From: Rhizobium leguminosarum
Lineage (GTDB): Bacteria > Pseudomonadota > Alphaproteobacteria > Rhizobiales > Rhizobiaceae
Direction of reading: 5' to 3'
DNA length: 64,000 bases
NCBI RefSeq assembly: GCF_002953715.1
Contig: NZ_CP025012.1
Coordinates: forward strand, 4,823,001-4,887,000
The notes below the pieces were generated by a model, which was not told the origin of the DNA, ran no database searches, and saw only the letters and a program-made list of their open reading frames with translations. Below, piece after piece: positions 43,159 through 52,215 of the stretch (within the stretch, counting starts at the first letter, position 1; each line of letters starts with the position of its first letter). Made by a program: the position numbers and the translations under genes.

Positions 43159-44691
43159 ATGGTCGCGCGTGTCAGTACGGTTGCATTTCAGGGTATCGAA
43201 GGTGTGCCGGTCGAGGTCCAGGTCATGGTCGCTCCCGGAAAAGTCGGGATGCAGATCGTCGGCCTGCCTGACAAGGCGGTTGCCGAAAGCCGCGAGCGCG
43301 TGCAGGCGGCCCTTCACGCCTCCGGCCTGGCGCTGCCGGCCAAGCGCGTGACGGTCAATCTGGCGCCTGCTGACCTGCCGAAAGAGGGTTCGCATTTCGA
43401 CCTGCCGATCGCCCTTGCCCTGATGGCCGCCCTCGGCGCCATTCCCGCCGATGCCCTGTCGGATTTTATCGTCGTCGGCGAGCTCAACCTCGACGGCACG
43501 ATCGCCGCCATATCAGGCGCGCTGCCGGCTGCGATCGGCGCCAATGCGCTCGGCAAGGGGCTGATCTGCCCGGCCGAAAGCGGCGCCGAAGCCGCCTGGG
43601 CGGGTTCGGACGTCGATATCCTCGCACCCCGCAGCCTGATCGCCCTTGCCAATCATTTCCGCGGCACGCAGGTCCTATCTCGGCCGGAGGCGTCGATCCG
43701 CGCCAATGCCGCAAACCTGCCGGATCTTGCCGAAATCAAGGGCCAGGAAAGCGCCAAGCGGGCGCTCGAAGTGGCCGCGGCCGGCGGTCATAACCTTTTG
43801 ATGGTCGGTCCTCCCGGCTCCGGCAAGTCGATGCTTGCGGCAAGGCTGCCGTCGATCCTGCCGCCGCTTTCCGCCGCCGAGCTGCTGGAGGTGTCGATGG
43901 TCCATTCGATCGCCGGCCAGCTCTCCGGCGGCAAGCTTTCCGATCGCCGGCCCTTCCGCACCCCGCATCATTCCGCCACCATGGCAGCCCTCGTCGGCGG
44001 CGGTCTGCGCGCCCGTCCGGGCGAAGCCTCGGTTGCCCATCACGGCGTGCTGTTTCTCGACGAGTTTCCCGAATTCACGCCGCAGGCGCTCGATGCGCTG
44101 CGCCAGCCGCTCGAAGGCGGCGAATGCGTCATTGCGCGCGCCAATCACCGCGTCTCCTATCCGGCAAAATTCCAGCTGATCGCGGCGATGAACCCCTGCC
44201 GCTGCGGCATGGCGGGTGAGCCCGGCCATAGCTGCGCCCGCGGCCCGCGCTGCATGAGCGATTACCAGGCCCGCATCTCCGGCCCGTTGATGGATCGCAT
44301 CGATATCCGCATCGACGTGCCGGCCGTCTCCGCCGCCGATCTGATCCGGCCGATGGCGGCTGAAACCAGCGCCGACGTCGCACGCCGCGTCGCCCGCGCC
44401 CGCGAGATCCAGCAGGAGCGCTTCGAAAGCACCGGCGCAAAGGGCATCGGCACCAATGCCCGCTGCTCCACCGCGATGATCGAGAAACTGGCCGAGCCCG
44501 ATGCCAGCGGCCTGCAGCTGCTGCGCGACGCCGCCGAGAAGATGAAATTCTCCGCCCGTGGTTACCACCGCGTGCTGAAGGTCGCCCGCACCCTCGCCGA
44601 TCTCGACGGCAAGCCGACGGTCGGCCGCATCCACCTCGCCGAAGCAATCTCCTACAGGATCGCTGGCGAGAGGCTGACGGCGGCTGCGTGA
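43159..44691 (+). CDS. YifB family Mg chelatase-like AAA ATPase (ComM-like)
   Basis: A 510-residue protein. An N-terminal Lon-like/ChlI-associated domain (GVPVEVQVMVAPGK..IVGLPDKAVAESRERVQAAL) is followed by an AAA+ domain with Walker A GPPGSGKS and Walker B LFLDEFPEF, then a C-terminal Mg-chelatase helical part. ComM relatives are branch-migration helicases in natural transformation; many rhizobia carry the gene without known competence. Start ATG 43159 after AAGGGGA. Confidence 0.92.
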   Translation: MVARVSTVAFQGIEGVPVEVQVMVAPGKVGMQIVGLPDKAVAESRERVQAALHASGLALPAKRVTVNLAPADLPKEGSHFDLPIALALMAALGAIPADALSDFIVVGELNLDGTIAAISGALPAAIGANALGKGLICPAESGAEAAWAGSDVDILAPRSLIALANHFRGTQVLSRPEASIRANAANLPDLAEIKGQESAKRALEVAAAGGHNLLMVGPPGSGKSMLAARLPSILPPLSAAELLEVSMVHSIAGQLSGGKLSDRRPFRTPHHSATMAALVGGGLRARPGEASVAHHGVLFLDEFPEFTPQALDALRQPLEGGECVIARANHRVSYPAKFQLIAAMNPCRCGMAGEPGHSCARGPRCMSDYQARISGPLMDRIDIRIDVPAVSAADLIRPMAAETSADVARRVARAREIQQERFESTGAKGIGTNARCSTAMIEKLAEPDASGLQLLRDAAEKMKFSARGYHRVLKVARTLADLDGKPTVGRIHLAEAISYRIAGERLTAAA

Positions 44692-44743
44692 GAGGCGGGG
44701 CGCCGAAACGCCCTGAACGGAACGGTGATCTGAAGGAGAGGTC

Positions 44744-45814
44744 ATGCAGGGGATTGAGTTATCGTGTCGCTTCTACGCGGACGTTGTCAGGCCCTGGTTG
44801 ACCAGTGTTGCGCCGGAACTCCCACATTCGGCGGCGTTAATTGGATTTGGATCGGAACTGCTTGGTTTAGACGACGAGGTTTCCAGGGATCACAACTGGG
44901 GCCCTCGGGTCCACGTCTTCTTGCGCACAGATGGATTCAGCGACTATGCCCGACGGTTGGTGATTGAGTTCACGCAGGTGGCACCCGCCAGCTACCTTGG
45001 TGAACCTATTGGGTGGCGGAGCCGCCCACATCCTCCTGCAAATGGCCCGGAGGTGGCAGGCGCGATTGAGCATGGACTCGAATTCCACACCCTTGAGGCT
45101 ACGCTGGAACGGCTTCTGGCCGTTCGGTCCGCCGACAACCTTGCTCCCTTGCAGTGGCTGGGCTTCGCCGAACAGCGGCTGCTCGCCTTCACGGGAGGTG
45201 CCGTTTTCCATGATGACGACAAACGGCTAACACGCGCCCGAACGGCACTGGCCTATTTCCCTGACGACGTGTGGCTTTACAAAATCGCCTGTCAGTGGCG
45301 GCGTATTGCCGAGGAGCAGGCCTTTGTTGGCCGGGCAGGACAGGTCGGCGACGATCTGGGGTCCCGCGTGGTTGCGAGCCGGCTCGTGCGTGACATCATG
45401 CGGATGGGTTTCCTGCTCGATCGCCGCTATGCGCCGTACGCGAAGTGGTTTGGCAGTGCGTTCGGAAAACTGCCGCTGGCCGAAACCCTGTCACCGCTGT
45501 TGCAGCGGGTCTTACTGGCCGAAGGATGGCAGCAGCGCGGAGAGGCACTCGCTTCGGCCTATCTTGCGCTGGCACGTCGCCAACTGGCGGACGGCATCGG
45601 CGGCAAGGTCGAGCCGGTCATTGGTCCATACTTCGAACGCCCCTTCATGACGATCAATGCCGACGACCTGGTCGAGGCAACCCTCAAGGGGATACGGGAC
45701 CCCTTGGTCAAAGAACTTCCGGTCGTCGGCGCCCTGGACCAGGTGAGCGATCTAACTCCCGTGCTCGAGGATCCGTCTGGGTCACAACGGATGATCACCG
45801 CACTGCTGGGCTGA
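44744..45814 (+). CDS. DUF4037 domain-containing protein (nucleotidyltransferase-like)
   Basis: A 356-residue protein. The N-terminal nucleotidyltransferase-like part contains GFGSELLGLDDEVSRDHNWGPRVHVF, where G-S and D-x-x-[SD]RDH resemble a degenerate polymerase-beta-type active site. A C-terminal helical DUF4037 domain follows from about residue 130. Role unknown. GGAGAGG precedes the ATG. Codon use looks less strongly biased than in yifB, so recent acquisition is possible. Confidence 0.8.
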   Translation: MQGIELSCRFYADVVRPWLTSVAPELPHSAALIGFGSELLGLDDEVSRDHNWGPRVHVFLRTDGFSDYARRLVIEFTQVAPASYLGEPIGWRSRPHPPANGPEVAGAIEHGLEFHTLEATLERLLAVRSADNLAPLQWLGFAEQRLLAFTGGAVFHDDDKRLTRARTALAYFPDDVWLYKIACQWRRIAEEQAFVGRAGQVGDDLGSRVVASRLVRDIMRMGFLLDRRYAPYAKWFGSAFGKLPLAETLSPLLQRVLLAEGWQQRGEALASAYLALARRQLADGIGGKVEPVIGPYFERPFMTINADDLVEATLKGIRDPLVKELPVVGALDQVSDLTPVLEDPSGSQRMITALLG

Positions 45815-45906
45815 CGCGCATGGTTGCAGCCAGTCTCAACTCAGCTTCCGCCGATGCCGGCCGAAATCAACGCCGATGTCGACTGTTGACGCACCGGGAC
45901 CATGTA

Positions 45907-46497
45907 TCAACGAGGCTTTTCAAGTTGCCACTCGAGATTGGAGCGCACTGCGGGCCATTCAGATGGAATGATGCTGTAGACACAAGTATCGCGAAGGGTA
46001 CCGTCGCGCATGCGCATATGCTGGCGCAAAATTCCGTCTAATTTCGCCCCAAGGCGCTCAATTGCGCGGCGGCTCTGATGGTTGAGGAAGTGCGTACGAA
46101 ATTCGACGGCCAGGCAGCCGAGGCTGTCAAATGCGTGCGATAGCAGCAGCAGCTTGGCTTCAGTGTTCAGCGGAGTCTGCTGAGCGCGTTTGGCATACCA
46201 GGTGCTTCCTATTTCGACACGCGGGCCTGCAGGATCGATATTCATGTAGGTGGTCATTCCCACCAGGCTCTCGCTAGCTCTATCAAATACTGCAAAGGGC
46301 AGCATCACGCCTGTCGCCTGAAGGCCTAGACACCGATCAATGTGGGCTGACATAGCTTCAGGTGCAGGAACGCCCGTGTACCATAGCTGCCAGAGGTTCC
46401 CGTCTTGCACGGCTTTAGCAAGTCCTTCGTGATGCTCGTGCGCCAATGGAACAAGTTCGACGTGCCGGCCAGATAATTTGATCGCTTCTAAAGCCAT
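45907..46497 (-). CDS. GNAT family N-acetyltransferase (RimJ/RimL-like)
   Basis: A 196-residue acetyltransferase: RHVELVPLAHEHHEGL at the N-terminus, EIGSTWYAKRAQQTPLNTEAKLLLLSHAF (the acetyl-CoA region, seen in pieces) and VEFRTHFLNHQSRRAIERLGAK with DGTLRDTCVYSI. This is the RimJ/RimL-type pattern. Base composition is lower in GC than the neighbours. Substrate unknown. Confidence 0.85.
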   Translation of the reverse strand: MALEAIKLSGRHVELVPLAHEHHEGLAKAVQDGNLWQLWYTGVPAPEAMSAHIDRCLGLQATGVMLPFAVFDRASESLVGMTTYMNIDPAGPRVEIGSTWYAKRAQQTPLNTEAKLLLLSHAFDSLGCLAVEFRTHFLNHQSRRAIERLGAKLDGILRQHMRMRDGTLRDTCVYSIIPSEWPAVRSNLEWQLEKPR

Positions 46498-46658
46498 AAC
46501 GGTGACCTCCGCGCCGGGGGGAATTCATATTTCAAAACTTATGCATCTTGCTTTTGGCCCGGCAATACCAATGCCCTTAGCTGGCGCGTAATTCGGCACG
46601 AAAGTCGATGTTGGCGACAAGGCTGCCGTCGATCTACCGCCGCTGACGGCTGCGGCGT

Positions 46659-46684
46659 AACAAGAAGGGGCGCCGAAGCGCCCC
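46659..46684 (-). terminator. cysK intrinsic terminator with TTCG tetraloop
   Basis: On the minus strand GGGGCGC-TTCG-GCGCCCC is followed by TTCTTGTT. A seven-pair GC stem with a UUCG loop and a U-rich tail ends the cysK transcript about 50 bases after its stop. The remaining 46498-46658 gap shows nothing else. Confidence 0.7.
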
Positions 46685-46733
46685 GATACTCTGCGAAGAT
46701 GATAGCCGGGAAAGCCCCCGCCAAAGCCCTGCC

Positions 46734-47696
46734 TCAGCTCCCGAGACCCTCGAACAGCGCCGTCGAGAGGTAGCGTTCGGCGAAGGAAGGGATGATGATG
46801 ACGATGTTCTTGCCGGCATTCTCGGGACGGATGCCGACCTTGATCGCCGCCGTCAGCGCAGCACCCGAGGAGATGCCGACCGGCACGCCTTCGAGCCGGG
46901 CGACGAGGCGCGCCTGTTCGAAGGCCTCGTCATTGGTCACGGTGACGACTTCGTCATAGATGCCGGTATCGAGGATCTTCGGCGCGAAGCCGGCGCCGAT
47001 GCCCTGGATTTTGTGCGGGCCGGGGTTGCCGCCGGACAGGATCGGCGAATCGGCGGGCTCGACGGCGATGATCTTGATCTCGGGCTTGCGGCTCTTCAGC
47101 ACCTGTCCGACGCCGGTGATCGTACCGCCGGTGCCGATGCCGGAGACGACGATATCGACCGTGCCGTCGGTATCGTTCCAGATTTCCTCGGCCGTCGTCT
47201 TGCGGTGGATCTCCGGATTGGCCGGGTTTTCGAACTGCTGCGGAATGACGGCATCGGGAAGGGAGGACGCCAGTTCCTCGGCCTTGGCGATGGCGCCCTT
47301 CATGCCCTTTGGTCCCTCGGTCAGCACCAGCTCGGCGCCGAGCAGCGCCAGCATCTTGCGGCGCTCGACCGACATCGTCTCCGGCATGGTGAGGATCAGC
47401 CGATAACCCTTGGCGGCGGCGGCAAACGCGAGCGCGATGCCGGTATTGCCGGAGGTCGGCTCGATCAGCACCGTCTTGCCCGGGGTGATCTTGCCTTGCG
47501 CTTCGAGGCCCTCGATCATCGCAACGCCGATACGGTCCTTCACGGAGGCGATCGGGTTGAAGAATTCGAGCTTGCCGATCAGGTTCGCCACGACGCCCTT
47601 TTCCCGCGCCAGCTTGTCGAAGCGCACGAGCGGCGTGTCGCCGATGGTCTCGGTGATCGAGGAATAGATGCGGCCGCGGCCGGGCTTGTGCGACAT
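46734..47696 (-). CDS. cysK: Cysteine synthase A (O-acetylserine sulfhydrylase)
   Basis: A 320-residue PLP enzyme that makes cysteine from O-acetylserine and sulfide. It has the PLP lysine in NPIASVKDRIG, the substrate loop PTSGNTGIAL and the phosphate-binding GIGTGGTITG, all canonical. GGGAG precedes the ATG. Own promoter and a clear terminator, so monocistronic. Confidence 0.95.
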   Translation of the reverse strand: MSHKPGRGRIYSSITETIGDTPLVRFDKLAREKGVVANLIGKLEFFNPIASVKDRIGVAMIEGLEAQGKITPGKTVLIEPTSGNTGIALAFAAAAKGYRLILTMPETMSVERRKMLALLGAELVLTEGPKGMKGAIAKAEELASSLPDAVIPQQFENPANPEIHRKTTAEEIWNDTDGTVDIVVSGIGTGGTITGVGQVLKSRKPEIKIIAVEPADSPILSGGNPGPHKIQGIGAGFAPKILDTGIYDEVVTVTNDEAFEQARLVARLEGVPVGISSGAALTAAIKVGIRPENAGKNIVIIIPSFAERYLSTALFEGLGS

Positions 47697-47841
47697 GGGT
47701 GTTCTCCCTTTGAAATCCTGCTCCTGAAATCGAGGCGGAGAATAGGGTCAAAGGCCCGTCTAGGCCAGACCGCGTTCGACCTGAAGGAGTGATCAGGAGA
47801 GAAAAAAACCTTTGAAAACCGTTTCTTGCCGAATGTTTATT

Positions 47842-48459
47842 TCAGGCCGCCCGCGTGGCGATGAAGGCGGCCGTACCGGCGAGGATGCCGGCCGCAACCC
47901 GGTTCAGCGCCTGCAAGGCCCGCGGCTGCTTCAGCATCGTGCGGGCTCGCGAGGCAAGCAGCATATAGGGCACGAGCACGACGATCAGCACCACGAAGGT
48001 GGCGGCGAGCAGGAGGGCATAGTCTCGCAGGCCGATATTGCCGATATCGATCAGCGTCGGCACCAGGGCGACATAAAAGAGCATCGTCTTCGGATTGCCG
48101 AGCGTCACCAGCAGGCCGGAGAGGAAGGATAGGCCGATATTGGTGGATTTCCGCGCCGCGATATCCTGCGGCAGCAGCCCCGCCGTCCAGAGTTTCCAGG
48201 CGATGTAGCCGAGATAGAGGACGCCGGCGATCTTGATTGTTATGAATACCTCGGTGAAGGTTTGCGCCACGAAGGCAAGGCCGAGAATGACCGCCGTCAG
48301 ATAGGTCATGTCGCCGAGCACCAGGCCGAGGCCCATGAAGAAGGTCTCGCGGAAATTCGAGCCGAGCGCACGCGCGACGATCGCGGTAATCCCGGGTCCC
48401 GGAATGGCCGCGGCGATGAACAGCGCTCCGGCATAGGTCAGCAAGGCGGCTAGGCTCAT
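47842..48459 (-). CDS. LysE family translocator
   Basis: A 205-residue inner-membrane exporter of the LysE/RhtB type with about six hydrophobic helices, the N-terminal GPGITAIVARALGSNFR motif and the LGNPKTMLFY segment typical of RhtB relatives. Exports amino acids or derivatives; substrate unknown. Confidence 0.9.
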   Translation of the reverse strand: MSLAALLTYAGALFIAAAIPGPGITAIVARALGSNFRETFFMGLGLVLGDMTYLTAVILGLAFVAQTFTEVFITIKIAGVLYLGYIAWKLWTAGLLPQDIAARKSTNIGLSFLSGLLVTLGNPKTMLFYVALVPTLIDIGNIGLRDYALLLAATFVVLIVVLVPYMLLASRARTMLKQPRALQALNRVAAGILAGTAAFIATRAA

Positions 48460-48714
48460 GGGACGCTCCCTTCTTTTTGCCCCGCTGTTTTATATCCGGT
48501 GCCTGCAACCATCAATCCGCCGGCGTTGATGGATGCATCACCGACAAGAATGCTTGGCCGTCACACGCCCGTGACCTTGAAGAACCGCGCGCCTCCCGTA
48601 TCTCTTGCGGTGAAGAACTCCTGTGGGCACCCATCGTCACGGTCGTCTTCATCAGGATGTCATCGCCGCCCTATCAGGTCCCCAATATCGCTTCGTCACC
48701 CAAGGAGAAAACGG

Positions 48715-49233
48715 ATGTCCCCCTCACAGGCCGAGAAGACCAGACTTGCGCCCCTGAAGACGCCTTCGGATTTGCCGACCAATGCCATTACCGATATTTC
48801 GGCAGCGCTCACCACGCTGCTCGCCGATATGTTCGCGCTCTATCTCAAGACCAAGAATTTCCACTGGCACATGTCCGGCCCGCATTTCCGCGACTATCAT
48901 CTGCTGCTGGACGAGCAGGGCGAGCAGATCTTTGCGACCACCGATGCCATCGCCGAGCGTGCCCGCAAGATCGGCGGGGTGACGCTGCGCTCGATCGGCC
49001 ATATCGCCCGCCTGCAGCGCATTCCCGACAATGATGCCGATTACGTGACGCCCGAGGATATGCTGGCCGAGTTGCGCGACGACAACGGCCGTCTCGTCTC
49101 GCTGCTGCGCGAAACGCACGAGGTCTGCGCCGAGCACAATGACGTGGCGACGACCAGCCTGCTGGAGGTCTGGATCGACGAGGCCGAGCGTCGCACCTGG
49201 TTCCTGTTCGAAACGACGCGCCGGCAGAAATAA
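48715..49233 (+). CDS. dps: Dps family DNA-protection/ferritin-like protein
   Basis: A 172-residue ferritin-like protein with the ferroxidase-site motif LKTKNFHWHMSGPHFRDYHLLLDEQGEQIF, seen in pieces NFHWH and the D/E helix. This is typical of Dps dodecamers that bind DNA and oxidise iron with peroxide. Start ATG 48715 with AAGGAG upstream. The 255 bp before it contain no other gene. Confidence 0.88.
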   Translation: MSPSQAEKTRLAPLKTPSDLPTNAITDISAALTTLLADMFALYLKTKNFHWHMSGPHFRDYHLLLDEQGEQIFATTDAIAERARKIGGVTLRSIGHIARLQRIPDNDADYVTPEDMLAELRDDNGRLVSLLRETHEVCAEHNDVATTSLLEVWIDEAERRTWFLFETTRRQK

Positions 49234-49242
49234 CATCGGCAG

Positions 49243-49267
49243 ACCGGGCATGTCCGTCATGCCCGGT
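49243..49267. terminator. Bidirectional hairpin between dps and EamA gene
   Basis: Perfect 10-bp arms ACCGGGCATG and CATGCCCGGT with a TCCGT loop, between two convergent genes only 36 bp apart. No long U-tract. Confidence 0.6.
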
Positions 49268-49269
49268 TC

Positions 49270-50172
49270 TCAGCTCTCCAGCGCCCGCGGCCGCAGCCAC
49301 CGCGGCGTCCAGCCGAGATTCATGCCGGCGGCGGCAAGGAGAATGATGGCCGCGCCGGCGATTTGCATCGGCTGCAGTGCGTGGCCGAAGGCCAGCCGGT
49401 CGACGAGGATCGCCGCGATCGGATAGATGAAGGACAGGGCGCCTGTGAGATGCGTCGGCAGCCTCTGGATTGCGCCATAGAGCAGCACATACATCAGCCC
49501 GGTATGGACGACGCCGACGGTGACCAGGATCGCCCAGGACCCGACATCGCCGGGCGGATGCGAAAAATCCGTCATCGGCGCCAGCATCAGCATGCCGGTT
49601 GCGACCTGGATGAGCGCAATCAGATGCGGCGGCGTACCTTTCAGCCATTTCGCGGCAAGGGCTGCGAGCGCGTAAAAGAAGGCCGCACCCAGCGCCATCA
49701 GGATGCCCAGGCCGTAACCGTCAGATGTCGCCCCGCCAGTCTCCGGTTTTGCCTCGACGATGGCAATCATGCCGGCGAAGGCGAGTGTCAGCCAGAACAG
49801 CTTGGTGGCGGTGATCTTCTCGCCGAGAAAGAGCGCGCCGAGCACGAGCAGCATGAAAGGCTGGGTGTTATAGACAGTCGTCGCGATCGAGATCGTCGCA
49901 TGCGAGTAGGAGGCAAACAGCAGCAGCCAGTTCAAGACGATGGCGATACCGCCTGATATGGCGATGCCGAAGGCGCGCAGCGTGATGATGCCGGGCCGCA
50001 GCAGCCCGAGAGCGCCGCAGATGACAAGCAAAGTGAGCGCGCCGAACAGGCAGCGCCAGAAGACCACGCCGCTGACAGGCTGGCCCGACATGACGACGAA
50101 CCAGCCGATCGTCCCCGAGATCAGCATCGCTGCCGTCATTTCCGCCGTGCCTCTTTTGATGTCGCTGCCCAT
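49270..50172 (-). CDS. EamA/DMT family transporter
   Basis: A 300-residue ten-helix drug/metabolite transporter with two EamA halves (first ends near LGALFLGEKIT, second near GALSFIYPIAAILVD). Likely exports a small metabolite or amino acid. Start ATG 50172 has GGAGG five bases upstream; ATG 50184 would add four residues. It faces an Lrp-type gene, the probable regulator, as is common for amino-acid exporters. Confidence 0.9.
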   Translation of the reverse strand: MGSDIKRGTAEMTAAMLISGTIGWFVVMSGQPVSGVVFWRCLFGALTLLVICGALGLLRPGIITLRAFGIAISGGIAIVLNWLLLFASYSHATISIATTVYNTQPFMLLVLGALFLGEKITATKLFWLTLAFAGMIAIVEAKPETGGATSDGYGLGILMALGAAFFYALAALAAKWLKGTPPHLIALIQVATGMLMLAPMTDFSHPPGDVGSWAILVTVGVVHTGLMYVLLYGAIQRLPTHLTGALSFIYPIAAILVDRLAFGHALQPMQIAGAAIILLAAAGMNLGWTPRWLRPRALES

Positions 50173-50283
50173 GATTGCCTCCATTTCGGTGGCATAATAA
50201 TATTGCTGCGAGAGGCGATTTTATATAATAATAAGAAGGAAAATGGCCGGTGTCGCCTAATCATACGAGGAGAATGTCTCGCT
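50173..50283. promoter_or_regulatory. AT-rich divergent promoter region, EamA/Lrp
   Basis: A 111-bp region, strongly AT-rich against the background. It includes the imperfect palindrome GCATAATAATATTGC (about 50192-50206) and ATTTTATATAATAATAA just after it. Lrp-family proteins favour such sites, so autoregulation and control of the transporter are plausible. Confidence 0.4.
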
Positions 50284-50748
50284 GTGGCTAATGATGTGCA
50301 ATCGCTCGACGAAATCGATCAGGCCATTCTGGAGGCGCTGGCCGGCAATGCGCGGATCTCGCTGAAGGAGCTGGCGCAGCAGGTCGGCCTGTCCTCGCCG
50401 AGTGCGGCCGAGCGTCTGCGCCGGCTGGAGGAGCGCGGCGTCATCAAGGCCTTTACTATCGATCTCGATCCCGCCGCCGTCGGTTATCCCCTGCAGGCCA
50501 TCGTGCGCGTGCGTCCGCTGCCGGGACAGCTGCACATCGTCGAGCGGATCATCCAGGAAATTCCCGAAATCATCGAATGCGACAAGGTGACGGGTGATGA
50601 TTGTTTTATCGCCCGCCTGGTCATCCGCTCGATGGCCGACCTCGACGGCATCCTCGACCGGGTTGCCGAAAGGGCGGAGACCAACACCGCGATGATCAAA
50701 GCCTCGCCCGTCAAGCGCCGCCTGCCGCCGCTGTCCCGGCGGAAATAG
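50284..50748 (+). CDS. Lrp/AsnC family transcriptional regulator
   Basis: A 154-residue protein: helix-turn-helix at about 5-55 (LDEIDQAILEALAGNARISLKELAQQVGLSSPS in pieces) and a RAM ligand-binding domain after it (VTGDDCFIARLVIRS). Start taken as GTG 50284; GAGGAG is rather far (about 11 bases), so a GTG four codons later is possible. Divergent from the EamA exporter. Confidence 0.9.
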   Translation: MANDVQSLDEIDQAILEALAGNARISLKELAQQVGLSSPSAAERLRRLEERGVIKAFTIDLDPAAVGYPLQAIVRVRPLPGQLHIVERIIQEIPEIIECDKVTGDDCFIARLVIRSMADLDGILDRVAERAETNTAMIKASPVKRRLPPLSRRK

Positions 50749-50754
50749 AGGGAT

Positions 50755-51654
50755 CTAGAATTCCGCCATCGGCGACAGCATCGCCGGAAAATTCGGGGTG
50801 GCATCGCCGAGCCCGCGCAGCATCAGCCTCGTGCCGCTTTCCAACGATTGCGGAACACCCTCCCAGCCGAGCTTGTCAGGACGGAAAAGCACTTCGACGG
50901 AGGCGGGGGCGATTTCCAATCCGGCGAGGATCGCGGCAAGCGGCGGCATATCAGCCGCCACGACGTCGAGAAGGCTGAAGCGGCCAGCCTCGTCGATCTT
51001 CCAGGCGATGGCCGCCTGCCGCTCTGCCAGAAAGCTGATGCGGATATCGGGATCGAGCTGGGTGTTGATCAGAAACATCGCCGCATTGACCGTGACCGCC
51101 AGCGACGTCGAAACCGGGCTTCGTCTTTTCAGCAGCGATTGCAGCAGGGCAAGATCATCCGCGTTTGTCGGCAAAAGCGGCCGGGCGGGCGCGGCGGAAG
51201 ATGAAGGGGCGGGTGCCGCTCCCTCGTATCGGTGCAGCGGTATCGCGTGGAAACCATAGGGCTCGTAAAGCGACGGCTTGTCGGTATAGAGGATGACGGC
51301 TTCAAAGCCCTGCTTCTCGCACCAGTCGAGCGCTTTCACCGTCACGTCGCGATAGAGCCCGCGGCCGCGCCATGGCGGCCGCACGGCGCCGGATTGCAGC
51401 CCGGCGGCATGGACGATCCTGCCGTTGAGGACGAAGGGCAGCGCAAAGGCTGAGATATTGGCCGCAAGCTCACCTTCGGCATCAAACCAGCCGAAGGGCA
51501 TGCTCGTCGGATCGGGTCCGCCGAGCTGTTGCAGCGGTCCGATATCGATGCCGAAAATATCCCTGAGCAGACAGACCAGAGCCGCCCAGCCGGCGGGGTC
51601 GCCGAAATAATCCTGCCGGAAGGTCAGGCCCGCGCTGTCGAGGCGCTCTGCCAT
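50755..51654 (-). CDS. GNAT family N-acetyltransferase (Eis-like, two-domain)
   Basis: A 299-residue protein. The N-terminal half holds the acetyl-CoA site (LQSGAVRPPWRGRGLYRDV) and the LYEPYGF motif; the second half (from about 165) has no clear signature. The layout resembles Eis-like acetyltransferases. Its ATG overlaps the dut stop codon by one base, so it is coupled to dut. Confidence 0.8.
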   Translation of the reverse strand: MAERLDSAGLTFRQDYFGDPAGWAALVCLLRDIFGIDIGPLQQLGGPDPTSMPFGWFDAEGELAANISAFALPFVLNGRIVHAAGLQSGAVRPPWRGRGLYRDVTVKALDWCEKQGFEAVILYTDKPSLYEPYGFHAIPLHRYEGAAPAPSSSAAPARPLLPTNADDLALLQSLLKRRSPVSTSLAVTVNAAMFLINTQLDPDIRISFLAERQAAIAWKIDEAGRFSLLDVVAADMPPLAAILAGLEIAPASVEVLFRPDKLGWEGVPQSLESGTRLMLRGLGDATPNFPAMLSPMAEF

Positions 51655-52124
51655 CAGACGCCGGTGGAGCCGAAGCCGCCTGCGCCGCGCATCGTTTCGC
51701 TTGCCTCGGTAATCTCCGCCACCCGCGCCTGGGTTACCGGCGCGATCACCATCTGGGCGATACGCATGCCGCGGGAGATGATGAAGGCTTCCTCGCCGAG
51801 ATTGACCAGCAGCACCTTCACTTCGCCGCGATAGTCGCTGTCGACGGTGCCCGGCGAATTCAGGCAGGTGATGCCGTTTTTGAAGGCAAGGCCGGAACGC
51901 GGCCGCACCTGTCCCTCGAAACCTTCGGGGATCTCGAAGATGAAGCCGGTCGGCACCAAGGCCCGTTTGCCGGGCAGAAGTGTCAGCGGTGCTGTCTCGT
52001 CGACGGCAGCGCGCAGGTCCATGCCGGCTGCTCCCTTGCTTTCATAGGCGGGCAGGTCGAGGCCTTCGCCATTCGGCAGGCGGATGAGGTTCAGCGTCGG
52101 GCTGAGATCGTGATGAATGGTCAT
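51654..52124 (-). CDS. dut: dUTP diphosphatase
   Basis: A 156-residue trimeric dUTPase that hydrolyses dUTP to dUMP and keeps uracil out of DNA. Conserved motifs in order: AAGMDLRA, PRSGLA, GTVDSDYRGEV, RIAQMV and the C-terminal P-loop-like RGAGGFGSTGV. Divergent from prfC. Confidence 0.96.
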   Translation of the reverse strand: MTIHHDLSPTLNLIRLPNGEGLDLPAYESKGAAGMDLRAAVDETAPLTLLPGKRALVPTGFIFEIPEGFEGQVRPRSGLAFKNGITCLNSPGTVDSDYRGEVKVLLVNLGEEAFIISRGMRIAQMVIAPVTQARVAEITEASETMRGAGGFGSTGV

Positions 52125-52215
52125 GGCCCATTACTTTGCGCCGGAAGGCCCGAGGTCAATTGCAATGCCGGGCTTTAATCGCTAGATACGCGGCAATTCC
52201 ACAGGATTCACAAGT

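Noticed and set aside
46498..46658. Extra gene between the GNAT gene and cysK
   Set aside because: No ORF with a start, SD and protein-like composition; the only structure is the cysK terminator at its right end.
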